Assembly (NCBI GenBank): GCA_034678545.1
Contig: JAXDBS010000074.1
Coordinates: 1 to 19,919 of the forward strand
Reading direction: 5' to 3'
Length of the DNA stretch: 19,919 nt
Origin: UBA5614 sp034678545
GTDB lineage: Bacteria > Cloacimonadota > Cloacimonadia > Cloacimonadales > Cloacimonadaceae
Shown here: piece by piece, positions 8,141 to 13,933 of the stretch
Layout of the letters: each line of letters opens with the position of its first letter
How positions within the stretch are numbered: position 1 is the first letter of the stretch
Notes under the pieces: generated by a model
Databases searched by the model: none
The model's input: only the letters and a program-made list of their open reading frames with translations
Told to the model about the DNA's origin: nothing
Translations under genes and position numbers: made by a program

Positions 8141-8169
8141 CAAGCTCAAAATCCCGCTTTTTTTGTCAA
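8141..8169 (-). promoter_or_regulatory. Candidate promoter of tRNA-Arg (and possibly uup)
   Basis: On the minus strand TTGACA (8169-8164) is followed by an A-run, with AGCTTG at the -10 distance (8146-8141), 13 bases before the tRNA. It shares TTGACAAAAAAA and a TTGAA placed 20 bases after the -35 hexamer with the tRNA-Leu upstream region. The -10 does not match the E. coli consensus well, so the host's preferred -10 may differ. Confidence 0.45.
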
Positions 8170-8227
8170 CTGAATTCGCTTTGGGCATTGCCCTGTCAAA
8201 GCAGACAAATGCTCAAATCAATCCTTA

Positions 8228-8324
8228 ATCGCACGTCGATGATCTGTCGATATTCGGTCGGTATCCAGTCGATTTTAATTCGACTGGATTTCAACTGGAT
8301 ACCGACTGGATTTCGACCGATAAG
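8228..8324. repeat. Divergent array of eight 11-bp units (consensus CGACYGRATNN) around an AT-rich centre
   Basis: On the plus strand, four consecutive 11-mers start at 8281, 8292, 8303 and 8314: CGACTGGATTT, CAACTGGATAC, CGACTGGATTT, CGACCGATAAG. On the minus strand, four consecutive 11-mers start at 8271, 8260, 8249 and 8238: CGACTGGATAC, CGACCGAATAT, CGACAGATCAT, CGACGTGCGAT. The two arms diverge from a 9-bp AT centre at 8272-8280. Similarity decays with distance from the centre. The inner units form a perfect 10-bp inverted repeat (8263-8272 with 8280-8289), and an alternative 11-bp pairing exists (8259-8269 with 8294-8304). Eleven base pairs is about one helical turn. The function is unknown. 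Confidence 0.8.
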
Positions 8325-8524
8325 CAAGATGAAAACAAGGACGCGTCTGGTTTTTTCATAGAAACAATGGAAATCCGAGCAGCTTATGAACTGAAATTCA
8401 GCCGGAACGGATCAGCTGTTTTGATGGAGGGAAAGATTGGCTAAAAGGTCCTCCGCAAAGGGATCACAAAGATTTGATCAGAGCTTGAACTCTTTCAGCA
8501 TCGGAAGCAACGGGCCGAGCCGAA

Positions 8525-9907
8525 TCAGGCCATTTCGCTTTTGCCCATCAGCCACTGGGCGGAAAGGGGGCAGCGCTTTCGCACGATCGGCCTCAGGGCA
8601 TTGGACAGATCCCGGATTTCCCACTGGGCATGCTCGTCCGAACGCAGGCGGGTGAAGTGATAAAGCTCGCGCAGATTCATTTTAGCCAGGACGCGGACGC
8701 GGTGGGCATTAGCCAGCAGATAGGGTTGGAGTAAAGGATTGACCGCCCTGATCTTATCTGCCAGACGCTCGGATTCTTTCAGCAAAGCCCTTATCGCTTT
8801 CAGCTGGGCCGGTTTTTGGATGGCGGGAGGAATGATATATCCATCTATTGTGTCATAAGGTGCTTTGAGAATGGTGCACAGCCGGTGCCGTTTGAACTGG
8901 GCGAAACAACTGGCTGACATGGTCAGCTCAAAGGTGAAATCCGCCAGCTCAAAGGCGCGCGGCATTTTGTGCCAGGGCTTGATACCGCGATAAAACTCCT
9001 GCCAGAGCGCGCCCTTCTCCGTTTTAGCCATGGCTTTTACGCTCTTCAGCAGTGACTGGAAACTGCCGCCCTGCTGTTCGAACAGCAAGCCTGCCAGGAT
9101 CCGCGCATCGGCGTGATGGGTGAAATCAACCAGTGTGACCTCGTTAAAACCAGCCGGATCTGTTTTCTGCTTCAGCTTGGAAGGCAGCTTTTTGGAGCTG
9201 AATTCATCCGTTTCCACAAAGCGGACGATGGACGGAGCCACTTTACTCACCTCATCGAACAGGACCTGGAAAAACTCTCTGGCTTCTTCCAGGGGCAGGG
9301 CTGCCAGCCTTCTGAGCAGGAGTTCCAGGCTTCTCGCGTTGATCGTCATGCCCATCTGCGTTTTGGTGCAGAGCGGCAGAACATAGCGGGCGTCCTCTTT
9401 GGCGGCGCCCTCCAGTTCACGTTTCGAAGGCCAGCCCTGCTGGGCAGCTTTCGGGACTTTCAGTTCCTCATACAATTTGGCATAAAGGCCAAAAGCCTTC
9501 TCCATGAGAGCCTGGAAATCCTGTCTGTACGCGCTGCGCCCCACTTCCGGCGGCGTGACGAAATCGCCCTCCAGAGTGACATACCGCTGCGACTTTTCGG
9601 TAAAGGAAGCCAGGCGGCTCCGCTGGATATATTCTGCCAGGTAACGTGAAATGCCTATGATGTCAAAGTTGAAAACGGCATGCTCCGCCACCGAGGCATG
9701 GCCCATCTCAAACACGATCTCCCAGTTGGAGCTACGGGCCTTGGCCACGTCCTTAATGGCCGCGCCGCGCAACTCTGTCACGGATTTGCTGCTTCTGCTG
9801 ATGCGCGCGTAGGCGGCGGAAATGACCTCCGGGGTCGCGGAGATGTCCTGTCCCAACCTGTCTATCAGGCTCTTGTCAAGGTTGAAACCCGCCAGCCTGA
9901 CCTGCAT
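8525..9907 (-). CDS. thyX: FAD-dependent thymidylate synthase, long two-domain form
   Basis: At 460 aa this is about twice the length of a classical ThyX (around 220-250 aa), and both halves carry recognisable ThyX segments. The first half has HASVAEHAVFNF (70-81), RSRLASFTEKSQRY (96-109) and ARYVLP...NARSLELLLRR (173-200). The second half has KRHRLCTILKAP (339-350) and NLRELYHFTRLRSDEHAQWEIR (411-432; core residues NLRELYHF and AQWEIR). The family makes dTMP from dUMP using methylene-tetrahydrofolate and reduced FAD. The first copy has RSR in place of RHR but keeps the serine. The second has RHR but proline where the serine should be. The ATG follows the deoC stop with no gap (TGA-ATG), so the two genes are translationally linked. 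No thyA is in the window. I recall long ThyX forms in chlamydiae, but have not compared them. Confidence 0.85.
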   Translation of the reverse strand: MQVRLAGFNLDKSLIDRLGQDISATPEVISAAYARISRSSKSVTELRGAAIKDVAKARSSNWEIVFEMGHASVAEHAVFNFDIIGISRYLAEYIQRSRLASFTEKSQRYVTLEGDFVTPPEVGRSAYRQDFQALMEKAFGLYAKLYEELKVPKAAQQGWPSKRELEGAAKEDARYVLPLCTKTQMGMTINARSLELLLRRLAALPLEEAREFFQVLFDEVSKVAPSIVRFVETDEFSSKKLPSKLKQKTDPAGFNEVTLVDFTHHADARILAGLLFEQQGGSFQSLLKSVKAMAKTEKGALWQEFYRGIKPWHKMPRAFELADFTFELTMSASCFAQFKRHRLCTILKAPYDTIDGYIIPPAIQKPAQLKAIRALLKESERLADKIRAVNPLLQPYLLANAHRVRVLAKMNLRELYHFTRLRSDEHAQWEIRDLSNALRPIVRKRCPLSAQWLMGKSEMA

Positions 9908-10687
9908 TCAGCCCTCGATGATGGCTTTGGTGTTGCTGGTGCCGATCCGGTTGGCCCCAGCTTTCAGCATCGTGACAGCGTCCTTGCGGGTGCGGACTCC
10001 GCCACTGGCTTTGACTCCCAACTTGGGGCCGACCACGTCACGCATGAGTTTTACGTTCCCGGTAGTGGCGCCGCCCGTTCCCATTCCGGTGGAGGTTTTG
10101 ACGAAATCCGCGCCCGCCTGCTTGGCGATCAGGCAGGAAACAATGATCTGCTCCCGGGTCAGGAAACACGTTTCGATAATGACCTTGAGCAAGGTGCCGC
10201 ATTCACTGCAGGCGTTTGCCACTTCCATGATCCCCTCGCAGGCGACCATCCAGTATCCGGACAGCAATGCAGGCAGATTCTGGACCATGTCCAGCTCGTG
10301 GATGTCTTCATCCAAAACGGCTTCCGCCTCGGCCAGAACCGCCATGTTGGTGCCCGCGCCCAGCGGGAAGTTGATCACTGAGCACAGCGCTGACCTGTCC
10401 TTGAGCCTGCTTTTCGCATACGGAAGAAAATGCGAATTGATGCAGACCGCCTTGCATCCAGACTTCGCGGCATAAGCGCACAGCGCTTTGATGTCCTCCT
10501 CTTTGGCATCCGCCCTGAGGACGGTGGCGTCAAGGTAATCGGCCAGCGGGGCTTTGGAGTCCCATAATTGATCAGGTTCGTTCACCCGGCAGACGTTGCA
10601 GTTCAGGCAGATCTCATGTCCGCCGCCGCATTTGCATTTGTGGTTGGGGCCAAACAGCTGCAGGGCTATATCCTTGATCTCTTTCAT
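9908..10687 (-). CDS. deoC: Deoxyribose-phosphate aldolase with cysteine-rich N-terminal extension
   Basis: From ATG at 10687 this is 259 aa. I prefer this start over the in-frame ATG at 10708 because GGGAGGAG lies just before it and nothing suitable precedes the other. The aldolase domain (about 48-259) has the Schiff-base Lys197 in FVKTSTGMGTGGAT, Lys226 in GVKASGGVRT, and INFPLGAGT. It cleaves 2-deoxyribose 5-phosphate to acetaldehyde and glyceraldehyde 3-phosphate. The usual DHT-like motif near the start of the barrel reads LDATVL here. Unusually, residues 16-33 hold HKCKCGGGHEICLNCNVC, with five cysteines (18, 20, 27, 30, 33) and two histidines. This looks like a metal or Fe-S site. It is translationally linked to thyX. 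Confidence 0.92.
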   Translation of the reverse strand: MKEIKDIALQLFGPNHKCKCGGGHEICLNCNVCRVNEPDQLWDSKAPLADYLDATVLRADAKEEDIKALCAYAAKSGCKAVCINSHFLPYAKSRLKDRSALCSVINFPLGAGTNMAVLAEAEAVLDEDIHELDMVQNLPALLSGYWMVACEGIMEVANACSECGTLLKVIIETCFLTREQIIVSCLIAKQAGADFVKTSTGMGTGGATTGNVKLMRDVVGPKLGVKASGGVRTRKDAVTMLKAGANRIGTSNTKAIIEG

Positions 10688-10690
10688 AAT

Positions 10691-10698
10691 CTCCTCCC
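10691..10698 (-). promoter_or_regulatory. Ribosome binding site that decides the deoC start
   Basis: GGGAGGAG on the minus strand lies three bases before ATG at 10687, with the GGAGG core five bases away. It falls inside the coding sequence if the upstream ATG at 10708 were used, so it argues for the shorter protein. Confidence 0.75.
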
Positions 10699-10751
10699 TG
10701 GATTCCATGTTACTGACACAGCTAATCTGTATAACATATCTGTTTTCATTT

Positions 10752-11858
10752 TTATTGAACGGCGGATCTGCTCACAGGCTTTCCGGCACGGCTGCCTGCT
10801 TTCTTTATGTCCGAGGGGCTGGAATCCCGCGCAGCTTTTGCCCTGGCAGCCAGTTGGCCGCAGGCGGCGGAAATGTCCGTGCCCCTGCTCTTGCGGATGG
10901 TCACGGCGATGGGTAATACACGCAACCGCTCCTGAAAAGCAAGTGCTTCCCGTTGAGTCGGGCTGCGCCAGGGAAAACCTTCAACCTTGTTGTAAGGGAT
11001 CAGATTCAGCTTGCAGGATAAATCTCCGGCAAACCTGATCAGGGCGCGGGCGTCCTCCTCCCCCAGGTTGAAATCCGGGATCATGATATATTCCAAAGTC
11101 ACCCGCCAGGGGCTGTTCCTTCTGAAATTCAGGACAGCTTTTTTCAGCTCTGCCAGGTCGTGGATCTTATTAATCGGCATGATCTGGCTGCGCTTGCTGT
11201 CGATGGCGCTGTTCAGGGATACGGCCAGTTTGATCTTTATCTCCGTTTCAGCCAACTCGTTAATCTTCGTGGCCAGGCCGCAGGTGGACAGGGTCATGCG
11301 TCGCGGGCTGAACTGCAATCCAAAATCTGACTGCAAAATGCGGATGGCGGGAATGACGTTTTCCAGGTTATCCAGCGGCTCGCCCATGCCCATGAAGACG
11401 ATGTTAGTCAGCTTATCCTGACCGAGAAACCGCCTGGCAATCATGACCTGGCTGACGATCTCATCGACAGTGAGATCCCTGATCGGGCCCAGCCTGCCCG
11501 TGGCGCAGAAACTGCAGCCAAAGGCGCAGCCGGCCTGGGACGATACGCACAGCGTGTTTTTCACTCCTTCAGGCATCAAGACGCATTCCGTTAACTCCGC
11601 GTCACCCAATTCCAAAACGAACTTGGCTGATCCGTCCGCAGCAGTTGATACCTGAAGAATATCAGGCAGGCCCAACTTATAGTATTCCCGCAGGTGCTGT
11701 TTGAAATCGGTCGGCAGGTCTGACATCTGAGATATATCGTTGACTGCTTTAGGATAGATCCATTTCATCAGCTGGCGAAAGCGGAAACTCTTGAATCCCG
11801 CATCCAGAATGCGCTGCTGCAGTTCATCCGGATGCAGTGAATAGATCGGAGTCAGCAT
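10752..11858 (-). CDS. rlmN: Dual-specificity rRNA/tRNA (adenine-C2) methyltransferase RlmN
   Basis: This 368-aa radical SAM enzyme methylates C2 of A2503 in 23S rRNA and, in some bacteria, A37 of tRNAs. The Fe-S/SAM motif is C111-AFG-C115-SF-C118. Cys104 in TLCVSSQAGC and Cys333 in DISAACGQLA match the resolving and methyl-carrier cysteines of the mechanism. The GMGEPLDN and STCGLATKI segments are also characteristic. The tail after about 340 is basic and low in complexity. Its ATG overlaps the end of the upstream PSP1/RicT gene by seven bases (ATGCTGA), indicating translational coupling. The absence of an A-for-C change at Cys333 argues against a Cfr-like or inactive form. Confidence 0.96.
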   Translation of the reverse strand: MLTPIYSLHPDELQQRILDAGFKSFRFRQLMKWIYPKAVNDISQMSDLPTDFKQHLREYYKLGLPDILQVSTAADGSAKFVLELGDAELTECVLMPEGVKNTLCVSSQAGCAFGCSFCATGRLGPIRDLTVDEIVSQVMIARRFLGQDKLTNIVFMGMGEPLDNLENVIPAIRILQSDFGLQFSPRRMTLSTCGLATKINELAETEIKIKLAVSLNSAIDSKRSQIMPINKIHDLAELKKAVLNFRRNSPWRVTLEYIMIPDFNLGEEDARALIRFAGDLSCKLNLIPYNKVEGFPWRSPTQREALAFQERLRVLPIAVTIRKSRGTDISAACGQLAARAKAARDSSPSDIKKAGSRAGKPVSRSAVQ

Positions 11859-12691
11859 TCCTCGGTGACGGGCCTGTCGATCACTTCCAGCTTGCGGAAA
11901 TCATCCAGTTTGACGTCAGCCAGGACCTGGTCTTCCGAAGTAAGATAGACTTTCTTGCTGAAAACGTCGATCTTGAACACAAACATCCTCTGATTATCAT
12001 ACATCACGCAGGTCCCGATCTCGGGGTATTCCCTGCCCTGCTCCACATAAAAGTCCTCTTCGAAATTGAGGCAGCAAAGCAGTCTGCCGCATGGGCCGGA
12101 AATTTTGGAGAGGTTGCCGGAAAGGTTCTGGTCCTTGGCCATCTTGATGGTGACCTGGTTGAAACGCTTCAGAAAAGTGCCGCAGCAATAGGCGTTGCCG
12201 CACATGCCGAATCCGCCCAGACGCTTGGCTTCGTCCCTGCCGGTGGTCTGGTGCAGCTCTATCCGGGTTTTGAACAGATTGGCAAGTTCGCGCACGAAGA
12301 CCCTGAAGTCGATCCTGCCGTCCGCCACAAAGAAGAAGGTTAGTTTGTTGCCGTCATACTGATAGACGGTATCAATCAGTTTCATTTGAAATGGATATCG
12401 GACCACGGTCTCCAGGAATATCTTGGTGGCACGCGTTTCCTCTTCCGCCAGATGATTCAGCTTTTCCCTGTCTTCGTCAGTGGCCAGGCGCTTAATGCTA
12501 TAAGCTTTTTTGCCGGCATACTGCTTGTCCAGATCATCATTGCTGACAGAGAGGTGCAAAATCTGGGCAATGTCCTCTCCGCGCTCCACCTCAACTAAAA
12601 CAAGGTCATCGGGCTTCAGTTCAAAGCCCTTGGGATTAAGGTAGTGGCCCAAGCGCCCGGACCTGAACTCAACTTCTATGAAATCCTGCAA
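11852..12691 (-). CDS. ricT: PSP1 domain protein, RicT/YaaT homologue
   Basis: This 279-aa protein carries the PSP1 C-terminal domain and the cysteine pattern of RicT (YaaT): GMCGNAYCCGTFLKRF (Cys164, 169, 170) and GPCGRLLCCLNFE (Cys201, 206, 207). In Bacillus, RicT forms an Fe-S-containing complex with RicA and RicF that aids RNase Y-dependent RNA maturation. The same complex affects sporulation and competence. Homologues occur widely outside spore formers, so the older name 'stage 0 sporulation protein' says nothing about sporulation here. It starts with TTG, supported by AGGAG six bases upstream. That ribosome site overlaps the stop of the preceding GlmU-like gene, and the gene's end overlaps rlmN. 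Its role in this host is inferred from the family. Confidence 0.9.
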   Translation of the reverse strand: MQDFIEVEFRSGRLGHYLNPKGFELKPDDLVLVEVERGEDIAQILHLSVSNDDLDKQYAGKKAYSIKRLATDEDREKLNHLAEEETRATKIFLETVVRYPFQMKLIDTVYQYDGNKLTFFFVADGRIDFRVFVRELANLFKTRIELHQTTGRDEAKRLGGFGMCGNAYCCGTFLKRFNQVTIKMAKDQNLSGNLSKISGPCGRLLCCLNFEEDFYVEQGREYPEIGTCVMYDNQRMFVFKIDVFSKKVYLTSEDQVLADVKLDDFRKLEVIDRPVTEEC

Positions 12692-12697
12692 ATCAGT

Positions 12698-12702
12698 CTC
12701 CT
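12698..12702 (-). promoter_or_regulatory. Ribosome binding site supporting the TTG start of the PSP1 gene
   Basis: AGGAG on the minus strand ends six bases before TTG at 12691 and shares two bases with the TAG stop of the upstream gene. No in-frame ATG nearby gives an equally good fit. Confidence 0.7.
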
Positions 12703-13909
12703 ATTGTCTTTGCTGCCTAATCCTGGTGTAAAGATCAATTTCTTCCCTGGTAAGAGCAAGCTTGCGCCGCTGCTTGACCACGGAGGCTGTTTGGAGAAAG
12801 GCCTCCAACTCATAAACAGACAGCTGCCCGGCCTCTCCCCAGGAAAAGGATGGGATGTGATCAGATATAAGATCTTTGCCCCAGAGGTTGCATCCGGCTC
12901 CAATCACCACCCCTGTGTTCAGAGAGCAGTTAATACCGGTCTTTACGTGGTCGGCGATGATCGAACCCAGGAACTGGTATCCTGAATTGACCTTACCTTT
13001 TACCTGTTCTGAATAAAAAGCCACAGGTTTGTAATTATTCTTGAGGTCGCTGTTTGACGTGCCGGCTCCGAGATTTACCCATTCGCCCAGATAAGCATGC
13101 CCCAGAAAACCGTCGTGCTGTTTATTGGAATAAGCCTGGATGATCGATCCCTCGATCTCGCCGCCCACCTTGCAGACAGGCCCGACGGAAGTACCGCCGT
13201 ATACCTTTGAGCCAATCTTGAGGATGGACCCCTTGCCGATATAGGCCGGTCCTATGATCACTGAATGAGACATCACTTCGGCCTTCTCATCAATTACGAC
13301 CGCTCCGCCAGAAGCATCAATGACCACTCCCGGCCTGAGCAAAGCTCCTTCTCCGATCCAGACTTTATAAGGATTTAGGATAGTAACGCCAGGCTCTGTC
13401 TCCAGGAAGTTGTTGTTATCCTGGAAAAACTGGTCGAAGTCGAAATCAATCAACCGGGCATTATCGATAATGATGTCAGCCAAATTATTGTATAAAGATT
13501 CCCTGACTAGAATAAACTCAGCCCTGACAGACACTCTGACCAGATCGTGATATTCCAATGCCGATTGCCCTGCCTGCAATCTCAAGGCGATAACGTCTCC
13601 GGCATCGTCTTTCAGCCCCTGGCCCGGTTGCAGTTTTCTCAGCTGTTCAATCAGCTCTGGCTTGATCTTCAAACGTGAATTGACAAATAGAGTATCCCCG
13701 CCCGCATTATTGACCGTCCAGTCGGGGTGTCTGTTCAGATACAGAGACACCAGAGCAGGATCGACTATGACGGTTTCCTTTTCGCCGAACAGAAGCGCTT
13801 GCAAACGCTGACGCAATTTCAGGATCCCGCATCTGATATCACCAACTGACCGAGTCAGACTTACGGGATAGAAGAGATCGGGTTGGTCGTCGAAAACAGC
13901 CAGATTCAT
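12701..13909 (-). CDS. GlmU-like putative sugar nucleotidyltransferase / acyltransferase (alternative Bacteroidetes-type family)
   Basis: This 402-aa protein resembles the alternative GlmU family known mainly from Bacteroidetes relatives. That family is proposed to combine UDP-GlcNAc pyrophosphorylase and glucosamine-1-phosphate acetyltransferase functions. The N-terminus (DDQPDLFYPVSLTRSVGDIR) fits that family but lacks the classical GxGTRM nucleotide loop of GlmU. Residues about 170-375 form a left-handed beta-helix, seen as hexapeptide turns such as IGEGALLRPG and IGPAYIGKGSILKIGS. They include the conserved segments SNKQHDGFLGHAYLGEW and LGAGTSNSDLKNNY. It lies 24 bases after the PBP1A gene and 9 before ricT, which fits amino-sugar supply for peptidoglycan. 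Substrate and bifunctionality are not provable from sequence. Confidence 0.85.
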   Translation of the reverse strand: MNLAVFDDQPDLFYPVSLTRSVGDIRCGILKLRQRLQALLFGEKETVIVDPALVSLYLNRHPDWTVNNAGGDTLFVNSRLKIKPELIEQLRKLQPGQGLKDDAGDVIALRLQAGQSALEYHDLVRVSVRAEFILVRESLYNNLADIIIDNARLIDFDFDQFFQDNNNFLETEPGVTILNPYKVWIGEGALLRPGVVIDASGGAVVIDEKAEVMSHSVIIGPAYIGKGSILKIGSKVYGGTSVGPVCKVGGEIEGSIIQAYSNKQHDGFLGHAYLGEWVNLGAGTSNSDLKNNYKPVAFYSEQVKGKVNSGYQFLGSIIADHVKTGINCSLNTGVVIGAGCNLWGKDLISDHIPSFSWGEAGQLSVYELEAFLQTASVVKQRRKLALTREEIDLYTRIRQQRQ

Positions 13910-13933
13910 GTAAATCGCCTTTAAATAATCATA

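Larger units (their letters stand above)
8128..8524. other. Intergenic region (397 bp) between thyX and tRNA-Arg
   Basis: I find no convincing gene. From the tRNA side it holds the tRNA-Arg promoter candidate, a perfect short dyad GGGCATTGCCC at 8183-8193, and the striking 11-bp-periodic array at 8228-8324 (separate entry). The stretch 8325-8524 contains no repeat or strong hairpin that I can see, and no clear T-run terminator for thyX. Confidence 0.7.

Noticed and set aside
7961..8188. A minus-strand frame of 75 codons across tRNA-Arg and the start of the ABC-F gene.
   Set aside because: It is a read-through of the tRNA sequence and lies in a different frame from the ABC-F gene, with no domain.
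8228..8324. A CRISPR array.
   Set aside because: The units are 11 bp, directly abutting without spacers, and the orientation inverts in the middle.
8437..8655. A plus-strand 72-codon frame starting TTG, with GGAGGG a few bases upstream.
   Set aside because: Its last 131 bases are antisense to the conserved C-terminus of thyX. The product is low in complexity and Ser/Gly/Arg rich, with no recognisable domain. The ribosome-like site is probably chance.
10688..10751. A promoter for deoC-thyX in the short gap after rlmN.
   Set aside because: TATGTT/TTATAC-like boxes are present, but I see no properly spaced -35. deoC may simply be transcribed from upstream.
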